DNA from: Tetrapyrgos nigripes
Lineage: Eukaryota > Basidiomycota > Agaricomycetes > Agaricales > Campanellaceae
Direction: 5' to 3'
Length of the DNA: 64,000 nucleotides
Assembly (NCBI GenBank): GCA_013368315.1
Contig: JAACJM010000286.1
Coordinates: 1 to 64,000 of the forward strand
The translations under genes were made by a program, and so were the position numbers. Below the pieces are notes generated by a model. It had not been told where the DNA came from. It did no database searches and saw only the letters and a list, made by a program, of their open reading frames with translations. This document shows, in pieces, positions 46,189 to 57,288 of the stretch (position 1 is its first letter; each line of letters starts with the position of its first letter).

Positions 46189-47836
46189 ACTATCTCATTG
46201 CTGTTTCAGATATTTCTTGGTTGTTACTGCCTAGAAAGTGCCACCGTCAACCTCTAGACAATTTCTCGGACTTACCTGGGTTCGAGGAGTTTTCTATTTA
46301 GGTTTATATCTTCCGTGTCAGCGCTGTCCGGCCTCGTACGAGCCACGCCTCAGCGCTGGCCCACACCCCTTTCATACTGCGTAATGGTCAGAGTAACTAC
46401 TAACCAGCCAATTGTAATATGAAGGTCCTATAGTATACAACACTCCTGCTCGTAGTTCCAGTTTGCGGAAGAATATCACAATCGAAACCAGCCAATAGAT
46501 GAGACCACCTTGTTTATATGTACCTATCTACTAGCCCAGATTTATTTATTTATGTATGTATGGATCACATTTAAGATTCAATATCGAATGGCTGTTCCGT
46601 AAGTTACCTATACTGTCACGGTCGTTGTTTCCTTCTTCCAAAATGAGCGGGGTCGAATACTGACAACTTCATTTCTCATATTCTATCTCATGCCTATCTT
46701 TTATAGACAAAGAAACTGACCTCCCCCCGCCTCTTTCTTATGGCCTGTCCACGGCTGGTCTTACGATGTCTTCATTGGGGGGTTATACCCTAACCAACTC
46801 CTGGAATGGGGTTACGACCTTCACGGCAAGACACTTGAATTAGCTGTTCCAGTTCAGCAGGGTCAGGCATTGCTGAGGTGGGTGAGTTGTTCTTTGATGA
46901 GATGAATCCAGAGGGATGAGTCACATTGAAACCGTGTATTATTTGCGATTTGGGGTATGCGAACACTGCTTGGAGAGGAAGAACCGGTGCTTGACATATG
47001 GAGTGACTGTTGAGAGCGTAAACTGGTATTTTTGTCTTATTGAAGTTGGGTAGAATCAAGGGATGATGATTGTAGAAGAAGAGAGTCCTGAGAGAACGCC
47101 GATGTCGAAATTTGTTGACAAGTCCTTGGGGGAAAAGGAGGACTTGATGATAGAGAGGCAAGAATTACAAGCAAGTTTGTACTTCCTTCCTAACATGTAA
47201 CAAGTAGGACTTTCAGTAAGTGTGCTCAAGCTCTTCATCAACCCAGTCCTTCACTCCTTTCAACAACACTTCTATGAAAAGCCTTTACCTTCTCACGATC
47301 AAGGAAATCCTCGACGGGTGGTAAGGGTAAGAGAGACGCAGGAAGTGTGCATTAAAGAATGCCAAGGAGATCTGAAAACCATGTATGTATACCACTAGTG
47401 TAAAGGGAAACTAATTCCATAAGTGCTGTATGTACATAAGTATCGGATGGTTGTTCAAGAGTTTAGAAGTAGAACCGAAGGGTTAGCTCCATTCGTATGT
47501 CTCCGTACATAGAGCAACAGTAATTGAACTTTGAGACATTCCAAGCAATCTACAAAAGAAGTTGACTTGGACTTTCATGCAGAGAGGGTCGGACTAGAGT
47601 CCAAGGCTACCTCAAACCCAGAGGGGATCAATATTTCAGCCCATAGAGAGGATGTGAGCATCAACAAGGGAAAGTGCAGTTAGAACATTGTAGGATAAAG
47701 GTAGTAGAAGAAAAGTGGTAGAAAGCTCTCACAGTGCTGCGAGGTACACACACAGTAAGATCACAATACAGAAGATACAGAAATAAATCAGAAGGCGAAC
47801 GTTCGCAGAAAAACTTGTCCCAGTCGAGTGTACCGA
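46189..47836. other. Intergenic with an unidentified minus-strand open region
   Basis: On the minus strand between about 47380 and 46790 several exon-like pieces occur. These are ISLAFFNAHFLRLSYPYHPS, then EVLLKGVKDWVDEELEHT, and separately a 123-codon frame with TLFFYNHHPLILPNFNKTKIPVYALNSH. They may be the 3' part of a lost enzyme gene, but I cannot assign it. A GGCGCTGGCCCACACC-type repeat copy lies near 46352. Nothing else supported. Confidence 0.3.
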
Positions 47837-49495
47837 TTAGTCATTAGACAAAGCGTCACGACCGCCAAAAAGTCCTCTTAACCCGGTCCTCCGAATACGG
47901 AAGAAATATGTCAACAAGAAGACTGCTGCCACCTGCATACCAAGTACAATGAGTTTATAATTAAAATAATGAGATGAAAAAACCTCAAGATGTACATTAA
48001 ACACCACATATCCCCATACCACACCCAGGTCTCTCCAATGATGTGAGTACTGTACGTTCAAGTTGGCAGCAAGGAACTCGTCCGTCGTACGTGCCGCACA
48101 GTACAAACAGCTTGAATCATCACTGGAGTCCGCCAAATAGCCACCGACGTTCTGAATGAAAGGATCAAGATATTGGTGACACGACATTCCGGAGGGAGGT
48201 ATGATAGGAACTAGTTCGACTGATGAGCAGGTAAGCTCAGCATGGCCAACAGCTGTAATGTAACAGCAGGGCGAAGATCCGCATTAGTATTTGATAGAAA
48301 TATAATCAAGGTCATGCGTACCTTGTCCTGCAAATCCCTCGACGAGATAAGTGAAGGGGCTGACGCGATACATCCACTTCCACCACCCGAGCCTACGGTA
48401 AGGCTGGATGATGCCAGTGCTATTTCGGCTAACCCATCAGTCAGCCATTCGTATGGGGGGAAAGGGGAAGCCTACAAAGTGACCGCAAAAGTGAAAAGCC
48501 CAAAATAGAGCAACGATGCTATAAGTGAACTAGGAGCCATGGCCGCCAGTGAGAGGACTTTAATTTCAGATAAATCAGTAAGGCAGGTACGTCTGCGGGT
48601 GTATAATGACCCACCGAAACTCGTATAGAAGAAAGGGAACGTAAAGCCCATCATCAAGTACGAGTAACCCGCACGATCTGTTGGAAGGCCGACAATCCAA
48701 TACCAGATGACGAAGAAAACAGAGGACCCAATGACGTTGAAGACGGTTTCAGCTATAAGCTGAGCAGTAGTTAGAGCTGTCCAACTGTAAACGCGACTGG
48801 CACGCTCTCGCAGCTCGTATATACTGCGAGTCTGGATGAAAGGGATGTGGATCTGATCGCCGATGGGGCAGAGAGGATGAAAGCCATGAATGTGGCCTGT
48901 ATAATAGGGCGTCAATGAAGACTGCAGAAACCTATGGCCATGAGGCACTCACAAACACTTTGTTCTGCGTTCCCTGCAACGTATTCTTGGCCTGGAAAAA
49001 CGTGAAACCCATAAACACTCCTCCAATGATATTCAACATGAGTTTGTTCATCAGATATATCGGGTCTCTCCAATGTCGTTGAAAGTCCCTCTTGAGAAGA
49101 GTCATCATCTGGGTGTACCAACTACTCGCAAACTCTCCGCTGTTGAGTCGCCGTCCTTGGTTGCCCTCGCCATTCGAGTCCTTTTGTCCGTTTCCCAAAA
49201 TGACATCAAGTTCCTGATCTAGTTCTTTGGATTCGGCGAGTTGGTCCATACTTTGTTCCAATCAGTGCCTCCGTTGGTGTTACTGTATCCCGCCGCCCCA
49301 ATGACATCAAGCATGTACTCGGCACTAGAGAACAGAGGTTCATTGGTAAGCCCATGGATTGAAAGGTCTAACTTACAGATTGGCTTCCGCGGGACAAGGT
49401 CTAGCCCCGTTCCTCTCGAAATAGCTAATAAGGGACTGGCCATGGGATCCTAGTTCTCCTTGATACACAATCTGTCCCCCGCTCTTCAGAAGAAG
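47837..49495 (-). pseudogene. PDR/ABCG transporter, C-terminal part (end of NBD2, TMD2)
   Basis: Right after the copia element the minus strand continues the transporter: [39 protein letters not shown], then TMD2. TMD2 holds SWYTQMMTLLKRDFQRHWRDPIYLMNKLML, RSIYELRERASRVYSWTALTTAQLIAETVFNVIGSS, GLPTDRAGYSYLMMGF, IIQPYRRLGWWKWMYRVSPFTYLVEGFAGQ and SGMSCHQYLDPFIQNVGGYLAD. The last exons give WRDLGVVWGYVVFN and FRIRRTGLRGLFGG, with TAG/TGA near 47837. Introns are short and GT-AG. This is the classic Pdr5/CDR-type layout, a plasma membrane drug-efflux pump. This part shows no lesion of its own. Confidence 0.9.
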
Positions 49496-49731
49496 TGTTG
49501 GAATTTAATGATAACGATCATATTACTAAGCTACTACGCATACGGCAATCAATCAAGTACTGCGGACATACGGTCAAATGATCATACGGATATACTTAGA
49601 CTATTTATATTGTTATACTACTTTGATTAATGATATATACTTGAGAGTCAAGCGAGATACGTTCGCACGCTCTTACCCCCCACTTTGTGACTCTCACTAA
49701 GACTATTCGCTAAGATAACCTAAGTCTAATA
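49496..49731 (+). repeat. 5' LTR of copia element
   Basis: 236 bp from TGTTGGAATTTAATG to AAGTCTAATA; ends TG...TA rather than the usual TG...CA. Identical to the 3' LTR. Confidence 0.95.
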
Positions 49732-49745
49732 GGTTATGGGCCCCG
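49732..49745 (+). promoter_or_regulatory. Primer-binding site, half initiator tRNA-Met type
   Basis: GGTTATGGGCCCC directly follows the 5' LTR. It is complementary to the anticodon-stem region of initiator tRNA-Met (…GGGCYCAUAACC…), not to a tRNA 3' end, as known for Drosophila copia and yeast Ty5 that use a cut tRNA half. Confidence 0.7.
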
Positions 49746-49824
49746 CCTAGCTTGCTATAACTCCGATAAACACTTGTTCTACTCTGCTTTACTCTCTACT
49801 CGTACTCTGTTCTTGGACTAGTAT

Positions 49825-52800
49825 ATGACTAGTCGACAAACTCGATCTCAAGGATCAGCCCCAGATATCCCACTTCCTACTACCAGTCGCCACTCTAGTG
49901 CACACCCCTCTGGTACCCAAACTCCTACTCCGCCTGTATCATCTACTTCACAAGTACAACCACTTGATCCTCTCTTCCAAAACCCTCTTCCATTCCCACT
50001 TGATCCCATTATGTCTGATGCTGGCGAACATACTAGGACTGATGTCCGGGATACTGCCCCTACTTCACCATCATCTCCTCCATCTACCTCTACTTCGTCG
50101 GTCGCATTATCTGTGCCCGAAAACACAAACCCCAACTACGTGATGCCGCTCAGCGACATCAACAAAGCTTTTGATTCCCTGACAGTTCTTACTGGCAGTG
50201 AGAATTGGAAAATGTGGTACTTCCGCGTTAATAACGCTATACGGGTGATTCGTCACCAACACTTTAAAAGTTCCGGGTTACATCCTGGTAATACTGTCAA
50301 ACTAGCCTGTTTTAACGCTATTACAGGCAAGATTGATGATAAAATCATGATCCACTACACCGAAGAGTCGGATGCGATAGAGCTTATCGAGAAGCTCAAG
50401 CAACGCTTCGACCCTTCATCCACAGTTCAAGAGTCTAACGAGCTGTGGAAACTCTTCAACTTACGTAAACCAGTCTGGGAGTTTGATAAGCTCCTCGACG
50501 AAGCTCAGGATCTCTGGGCTTCTATCAAGAAGAGAGACATAGATGTCTCAGACCAAGTTTTTTACTCAGCTCTAGTGGGGATTATTCCTCCTCACTATCA
50601 CTTTGTTCGCAGTTCTTACGAAGCAACTGTGGATGCAGCTGCAGCTACATGGGATGCCACTACTGCAGCTGAAGGGGAGAAACCCGTATACAGAGCCGTT
50701 GACCTCATTGCGCGGCTAAAGAAGGAATTCACAAACTATCGTTTGAGCAATGCTCGAACGTATCCTTCGAAGAAGTCCGACAAGAAGTCTGGTAGCACTA
50801 GTCAAGGCGGTGCTCAACGATCGGACAAGTCAAAAGGGGAACGCGCTAACGCCGCAGCGCCGTTCCAGAAGCCTTCTGATGTCAAAAAGGATCGGAAGTG
50901 CTTCAACTGCAACAAGATGGGTCATACGACCCTGACGTGCCCAGAACCGTGGACTGAAAAGTCCAAAGAAGCTATGAAGAAGAAAGGGATTACTAAACAA
51001 TCCAACAAAGGCAAGACTAAGGAGAATGCATCAGTTGCCATCTCCATGCCTGCGTCTTCTTCTTCTCAAATTGCGACTACGTCAACTTCGCAATCGGACT
51101 GGGTACAGTCAATTTCTTCGAGCGACGTTGAGATGGAAGACTCAGAGACTCCAGTGAGTCATCATATTTCCCTACCTGCTTTTACCGCGATCTCTGACCA
51201 AGATCATACGCATATCATTGATTCTGGTGCTACTATACACTGTACACCGTATCTTAACTTACTTTTTAACGTTCATACTACGCCTGCCATAACTTTAACT
51301 GTTGCCAATTCAGAGCATCTAGATCTTCGATTAGCAGGCGATATGCGGGTAGAAGTTAGGAAGGACAATGGTGAGTCTTCATCGATCACTCTTAAAAATG
51401 TATACTATAACTCAAAACTTCCGTTTACTTTAATCAGTATTTCACAAAAAGCGGACTATACTTTTACTTTTCATGATCATTTATGTATAATACGGAATGA
51501 TAAGGACAATTTCATTGGCGTTATACACGAGAGCGCCAAACTTTACTCCATCACAACTAAAAAATTGAGTGATAACGTTGCTACTTTAAGTTTATACGAA
51601 CTTCACAAACAAATTGGTCATATGAGTTATACAAATCTAAAAACATTACTAAAAACAGATAAATCTATTATTACAACCATTATTAATGATTGGACAGAAA
51701 CTCAATGCGAAGACTGCATCATCAATAATATACACAGACTTTCTGTTCCGAAACAACGTACTTCAGAATTAGCAGAAAACTTCGGAGACCATTTTCATAT
51801 TGATATATTTGGTCCATTACGAACTGCCTCTATTGAAGGCTACAAATACTGGTTAACCATCGTTGACGACTGTACGCGTTGGTTAATATTATCTCCACTT
51901 AAAACAAAAGACGAAGCCTATACCCAATGGGTTACATTTACTACTGAACTATTTACGCAATATGGTATCAAAGTTAAAATTCTACAATCAGACAACGATG
52001 CCGTATTTACTTCGGGTGCATTCAAAAACTACCTGAAAGCACAAGGTACAATTGCACGTTATACAGTTCATGACACGCCTCAGCAAAACGGAGTTGCTGA
52101 AAACATACATCAACATATCATGAATGGTATTCGTGTTAATCTGCATACCGGAAAACTACCTAATCGTTTATGGTGGCATGCAGGACTTTATACTATGTAC
52201 ATACTTAATAGATCTCCGAAAACTGCATTAAAAATGCAAACTCCCTATTTCAAACGTTATGGTGTTAACGCAAACTTAGACAATCTACATAGCTTTGGTA
52301 CACCTTGCATTGTATATGACGAAGCAAGAACTAGTAAACTAACTCCTAAAGGAAAACGTGGAGTTTGGTTAGGCTTTGACGATCATTCAAAAGGCCATTA
52401 TGTCTACTTTGGTACTAAAGTGAATGTAGAACGCAACTTGCAATTCTTAACGTCCAAATCGCAAGTTGAAGGGGAGTTACAAAACAAAAATCAAGAACCA
52501 TTAGAAACTACAGAAGAAAATACAACTGAAACTCCAACTTCTCAGGAACACGAACCTGAACCAATGGATGTTGACGAAGACGAAACTAAACAACCTGATG
52601 GCCCAAGACGATCAAAAAGGATCCAAGAAGCCAGAGGTTTACTCTACGATGAAGTTGAACAAAACATTGCTTTCTTCTTAACAGAATTCAATGTTTACTA
52701 CGCTGATAACATTGGCGATCCAATTTCATTCAAGGATGTACTCAATCATCCACAACGTGATGCATGGTTTGATTCCATGAAAGCTGAGATAGAATCTCTA

Positions 52801-54291
52801 GAAAGTCTAGGAACCTGGGAATACGTCAAACCTCCTGCTGATGCGAATATCATTGGTTCCAGATTTGTCTACAAAACTAAGTACGAACTTGGCAAACAGA
52901 CCAAATTGAAATCTAGACTAGTAGCACAAGGCTTTAGTCAACAAGAAGGCATTGATTACTACGCAAATGATATCTTTGCCCCTGTAGCACGCATGAGCAG
53001 TACACGTTTTATACTTGCTCTTGCAGCTTCATTAGACTATGAAACTACTCAGATTGATATTAAATCTGCCTATCTTTACGGAAACGTTACTGACGAGGAA
53101 ACATTATACCTTCGTCCACCTCCGGGTAATTTACTACCTAACTTACCTGAAGGCTACGTACTTAAACTCAGAAAGACTCTATATGGGTTGAAACAAGCTG
53201 GTCGTCGATGGTATGAAAAATTATGCAATATTCTCATAAAGTTACTAGGACTTAAGAAGTCTACTTACGATAATGCGGTATTCTACCGATATCATGAGAA
53301 TAAACTCATTTTAATACTATCTTGTCACGTCGACGACATTACTTTATGTACTATCAACAAAGCTACTGCACAAGCTTTTGTTACTGCACTTAGTGGACAC
53401 GTCCAAGTCACTGACGGTGGAGAAATCCATTGGATTCTCGGTATGGAAATTCAACGAGATAGGAATAATCATACTATTAAACTCCGTCAGAAACATTACA
53501 TTGAGAATATTCTCAAACGATACAATTTTGACCAATTACATGCACGCCGTACACCTATGCTACCCGGGCAAAATCTTAGCCCTAGACCTGGGAGTGAACT
53601 GCAACGGGACGCCGCTGCTATTAAACACTATATGTCACTAGTCGGTGGTTTACGATATGTCGCTGACTGCACTAGGCCAGACATTACATATTGTACTGGT
53701 CAACTAGCAAGATACCTTAATGATCCAGGTGAAGAGCATTACGCTGCAGCTAAACAATGCTATCTTTATCTAAAAGGAACTTGCGATTACTGGCTCAACC
53801 TAGGGAGCCCTACTATTACTTCTACTTATGGATTTGCCGACTCTGATGGTATGTCCACGTATGGCAATAAACCAATCATGGGCTATGCATTCAAATTTGC
53901 TGAATCGCTTATTTCTTGGTCAAGTAAGCGAGGCACACTGGTAACTTTATCAGTTACTGAGGCTGAACTATGCGCACTCGCACATGCCTCACAAGAAGCT
54001 ATTTATTTGAAAGGTTTTATAGAAGAAATTCTAAATGCCGAACAGGAGCCAGTACTTATCAACTCAGATAGTGCATCTACTTTGGCAATTATACGTGCTC
54101 CTGAAGAACAACATACTCAGAGAACTAAGCATTTCAATATCCGTAAAAACTTCCTTACTGATCGGATACATCAACGATACATACGAGTTAAACATGTGTC
54201 AACTAATGATCAACTTGCGGATATACTTACGAAAGCTCTCTCTGCTGATAAGATCAAGCGTTTCTCCCGATTACTAGGGATATCCGCTTGA
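49825..54291 (+). CDS. Copia gag-pol polyprotein, 1488 aa, intact
   Basis: One uninterrupted frame from ATG 49825 to TGA 54291. Domains in order start with a Ser/Thr/Pro-rich leader and a gag (UBN2-like) domain about residues 125-300. A zinc knuckle CFNCNKMGHTTLTC follows near 359, then protease IIDSGATIHC near 465. GAG-pre-integrase HKQIGHMSYTNLKTLL is next, followed by integrase with HIDIFGP (Asp), QSDNDAVF (Asp) and NGVAENIHQ (Glu) between about 657 and 757. Reverse transcriptase has APVARMSSTRFILALAAS and SCHVDDITL near 1167 (HVDD in place of the common YVDD). RNase H is marked by GFADSDG, SVTEAELCAL and a C-terminal HVSTNDQLADILTKAL. It copies element RNA into DNA and inserts it. All catalytic residues visible are present, so it may be active. 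Confidence 0.97.
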   Translation: MTSRQTRSQGSAPDIPLPTTSRHSSAHPSGTQTPTPPVSSTSQVQPLDPLFQNPLPFPLDPIMSDAGEHTRTDVRDTAPTSPSSPPSTSTSSVALSVPENTNPNYVMPLSDINKAFDSLTVLTGSENWKMWYFRVNNAIRVIRHQHFKSSGLHPGNTVKLACFNAITGKIDDKIMIHYTEESDAIELIEKLKQRFDPSSTVQESNELWKLFNLRKPVWEFDKLLDEAQDLWASIKKRDIDVSDQVFYSALVGIIPPHYHFVRSSYEATVDAAAATWDATTAAEGEKPVYRAVDLIARLKKEFTNYRLSNARTYPSKKSDKKSGSTSQGGAQRSDKSKGERANAAAPFQKPSDVKKDRKCFNCNKMGHTTLTCPEPWTEKSKEAMKKKGITKQSNKGKTKENASVAISMPASSSSQIATTSTSQSDWVQSISSSDVEMEDSETPVSHHISLPAFTAISDQDHTHIIDSGATIHCTPYLNLLFNVHTTPAITLTVANSEHLDLRLAGDMRVEVRKDNGESSSITLKNVYYNSKLPFTLISISQKADYTFTFHDHLCIIRNDKDNFIGVIHESAKLYSITTKKLSDNVATLSLYELHKQIGHMSYTNLKTLLKTDKSIITTIINDWTETQCEDCIINNIHRLSVPKQRTSELAENFGDHFHIDIFGPLRTASIEGYKYWLTIVDDCTRWLILSPLKTKDEAYTQWVTFTTELFTQYGIKVKILQSDNDAVFTSGAFKNYLKAQGTIARYTVHDTPQQNGVAENIHQHIMNGIRVNLHTGKLPNRLWWHAGLYTMYILNRSPKTALKMQTPYFKRYGVNANLDNLHSFGTPCIVYDEARTSKLTPKGKRGVWLGFDDHSKGHYVYFGTKVNVERNLQFLTSKSQVEGELQNKNQEPLETTEENTTETPTSQEHEPEPMDVDEDETKQPDGPRRSKRIQEARGLLYDEVEQNIAFFLTEFNVYYADNIGDPISFKDVLNHPQRDAWFDSMKAEIESLESLGTWEYVKPPADANIIGSRFVYKTKYELGKQTKLKSRLVAQGFSQQEGIDYYANDIFAPVARMSSTRFILALAASLDYETTQIDIKSAYLYGNVTDEETLYLRPPPGNLLPNLPEGYVLKLRKTLYGLKQAGRRWYEKLCNILIKLLGLKKSTYDNAVFYRYHENKLILILSCHVDDITLCTINKATAQAFVTALSGHVQVTDGGEIHWILGMEIQRDRNNHTIKLRQKHYIENILKRYNFDQLHARRTPMLPGQNLSPRPGSELQRDAAAIKHYMSLVGGLRYVADCTRPDITYCTGQLARYLNDPGEEHYAAAKQCYLYLKGTCDYWLNLGSPTITSTYGFADSDGMSTYGNKPIMGYAFKFAESLISWSSKRGTLVTLSVTEAELCALAHASQEAIYLKGFIEEILNAEQEPVLINSDSASTLAIIRAPEEQHTQRTKHFNIRKNFLTDRIHQRYIRVKHVSTNDQLADILTKALSADKIKRFSRLLGISA

Positions 54292-54298
54292 AGGGGAG
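54289..54298 (+). other. Polypurine tract of copia element
   Basis: TGAAGGGGAG immediately before the 3' LTR, overlapping the gag-pol stop; primes plus-strand DNA synthesis. Confidence 0.8.
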
Positions 54299-54534
54299 TG
54301 TTGGAATTTAATGATAACGATCATATTACTAAGCTACTACGCATACGGCAATCAATCAAGTACTGCGGACATACGGTCAAATGATCATACGGATATACTT
54401 AGACTATTTATATTGTTATACTACTTTGATTAATGATATATACTTGAGAGTCAAGCGAGATACGTTCGCACGCTCTTACCCCCCACTTTGTGACTCTCAC
54501 TAAGACTATTCGCTAAGATAACCTAAGTCTAATA
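54299..54534 (+). repeat. 3' LTR of copia element
   Basis: 236 bp, identical to the 5' LTR, followed by the AGAAG target duplicate. Confidence 0.95.
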
Positions 54535-56005
54535 AGAAGTATCCTGTCAAACATGCTGAACAGTTCGGCCGAGGGTTTGTGAATGCTATAAACCCATCAG
54601 TCAGTCTCAGGTCAAGAGTAGGCAAGTGCCAGGTAGAAAAAGCCATGATAGTACTCACGTACAAAGCACCGCCTGCCCTTCCTGCGCCAACTCTTTCAAA
54701 AACGTCACAATAGCCCAAGCACTCTGCGAATCCAATCCAGTCGTCGGCTCATCAAGGAATAAAAGCAACTCGGGCTTGGCAGCGAGCTCAACAGCAATAG
54801 TTGTCCGCTTGCTGTACTCCAAAACGAGAGATCCGACGATAGCATGCTCATAATTCTCTAATCCACACATGTGAAGGACGGTGCCAACTCTGTTGATGGA
54901 GAGTAGATATGAATGAGTAAGCATGAGGCCACTGAAGATTAGGATGGGAGACTCACTACGCCTCTTTCTCCTCTGCAGGGACATGTTTCGGTTGACGAAG
55001 TTTGGCTGAGAAGGATAGAGCCTCACGGACTACAAAGAACCCATCAGTTCCAGATTAAGATTCAGTCTAGATAGTACCCACCAGTACACGTAGGCAAATG
55101 AACATCCAACTGTTGACAATACCCCGTCTGAGCTTGGAAATCCATAGGCAACGCTTTGCCATCAACGAAAACATCCCCCGAAACTACTCCAACCGAGACA
55201 CGTTGAGCGAGTGTGTTAAGTAGAGTAGTTTTGCCGGCTCCACTTGCACCCATGAGAGCTGTGAGTTTTCCGGGAGCGATATATCCTGAGACGTCGTCTA
55301 GGAGTCTGCGAGTGGCACCTCCCGCGATGGGGACGTCGTAGGTGAGGTGGTGCCATGTGAAGATTTTTCTCGGTTGGGTCTGGATTTATGGTGGTACCAG
55401 CTGCGTCACCCCCAGCTGCCGACGAGTCTTTCTCCGATACACCTGCTTCCTCGTCGTTGGTTTTTTCGTTGGTAAGAAGGGGTGAGACACCAGAAGAAGT
55501 CCGAGCGAAGTAGGTGACCTCTCGTTGCGTCGCAATCCAGGTGTTGACTTCAGTGAAAAGGAGTAGGAGGAGTAGGAAGAAGACTCCGTAGGCGAAGACG
55601 ATACCGAGGTTCTTTAGATACAGGTTTTAGTGTATGCCAAGAATAACGACATGGCACTCACCCTCCAAGCATTCGCATACTTATACTGATAACTCAACGC
55701 GATATAAGCGTTCCCATCCACCGTACTCTGCCCAGGAACTTTCCCAACCGTCGCACAAGCCTGGTTTGCCAGAGAAACGTTGGGGTTATCCGAGTATCCA
55801 GGACCAGAGGGGACAAGATTAGAGCAAGTTGCATTGAGGGTATGGAACTCGTTGGCCATGAGGATCTCAAAACCCCAACGACTTGGCTGTGAAAGAGAGG
55901 GTAAGCACCAGAGAAAGGGGAAAAAGAGAGAGAGGCGTACATTAAGATAAGTTATCCATCTCAACCCCCCGATCATACTCGGTCTTGGCAACGCAAACCC
56001 AGTAT
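54535..56005 (-). pseudogene. PDR/ABCG transporter, middle part (end of TMD1 to NBD2)
   Basis: Minus-strand exons give SMIGGLRWITYLN|PSRWGFEILMANEFHTLN, then a Cys-containing extracellular loop, NLGIVFAYGVFFLLLLLLFTEVNTW and TYFARTSSG. NBD2 follows: [10 protein letters not shown], Walker [44 protein letters not shown], Walker [36 protein letters not shown]. Where mushroom PDR genes have the ABC signature, this one reads [25 protein letters not shown] run of five A bases at about 55362-55366 (minus strand AGAAAAATC) puts TWHHL one base out of frame with the preceding EK, so a +1 frameshift is present unless it is a sequencing error. Walker A and B residues are intact. Confidence 0.88.
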
Positions 56006-57288
56006 CACTGGGTGCAAATACTTGTAAATCCTCTGCTTTACTGAGGTTTTACAAGAGTATTACACCAAGCCAATCAATATGTAAGACTCCTTGTCATACA
56101 TTAGTATTACAAGAGACAGAAAAATTAGAACAACCTTGTATGACCATTGTAAGTCACAAAGAAATACCATGGACTTTCAGTGTGACTTGCTGTCACTGTA
56201 TACCCTTGGTGGATATACTGTGGAATTACACAGGAATTTCAGAGTGACTTTTTGTCACAATATGTCATGTAGTAAGACACATAGGAAATACTGGAGTATT
56301 TCAGTGTGACAGATAATCACAGTATGACAAACAGTAAGGCAAGAGAGATTTACAAAGGACTTACAAGGAAGCAAAATCTGAGGAAATTTACAAAGTGACA
56401 ATCAAGTCACAGTAATACACTTGTAAGACTAGCTGTATTATGAAGGAATTACAAGAAACATTTGCTACAAACACTGGTAAATCCTCAGCCTTACTGGAGT
56501 ATTACAAGAGTATTATGGGGAACCAATCAATATGTAAGTTGGCTTGACTTACAAGTGTATTACAAAATAGACAAAAAATGAGGACTATTCTGAAAGACCA
56601 TTGTAAGCTGCAAGGACATACCATGGACTTTCAGTGTGAGGCTTTGTCACAGTATAGCATTGAAGAGCATACAGTGGAATTACAAGGTGACTTTTTTGTC
56701 ACAGTGTGTCTTCTTGGAAAACAGAACTGAAATACCAGGGTATTTCAGGGTGAGATAATGTCACAGTAAGACAATTTGTAAACCAAGTAAAATTTACAGA
56801 GGACTTACCAGAAGGTAGAACTTGAAAGTCTTGGGTAAGACTGCTCATATTTACACTGAATTTATGGAGGGAGATCTGTGTCACAGTAATACCCTAGAAA
56901 GACTTGTGATTTTACAAGGGAATTACAAGATGCAGGTTTCAGAAGTCTATCTCGTAAGTCTCTGGAAAGAACCTGCATGCTAAATGGAGAATATACAGTG
57001 TGACAGACTGGTCACAGTAAGACACTGGTAAGTCACAAGACATTACAATGACTTTACTGAAAAGTGACTATTTTGTAAGTCATCATGTATATCCAATGGA
57101 CTTACAAGAGACTTGTTGGATGGATTTGCAGTGCATGTCAATTAAGTAATACAGAAGGGCTTACTGAAAATTTACAGGATGTAATACAATGAATTCATAT
57201 TCATTCAACCAGGTTAATTAAATTTTACTAAATATAAATAGACAGCTCAGGCTGGACAGGAAAAGGGCAGACTACTGTGTCTGCGTTG
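56006..57288 (+). repeat. Left outer arm of foldback element
   Basis: Inverted match to 61917-63213, from CACTGGGTGC through GACAGCTCAGGCTGGACAGG to GTTGTCATCTTCGTC. Contains at least a dozen TGTGAC/GTCACAGTAA and TTACAAG motifs. Small mirrored frames are not genes. Confidence 0.9.

Larger units (their letters stand above)
49496..54534 (+). mobile_element. Full-length Ty1/copia LTR retrotransposon
   Basis: A 5039-bp element with two LTRs that appear identical base for base, flanked by the 5-bp direct repeat AGAAG (49491-49495 and 54535-54539). It has a primer-binding site, one long gag-pol frame and a polypurine tract. Identical LTRs mean insertion too recent for them to have diverged. It lies in reverse orientation to the transporter gene it interrupts, between codons for RILL and LKSGG of the second nucleotide-binding domain. 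Confidence 0.97.
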
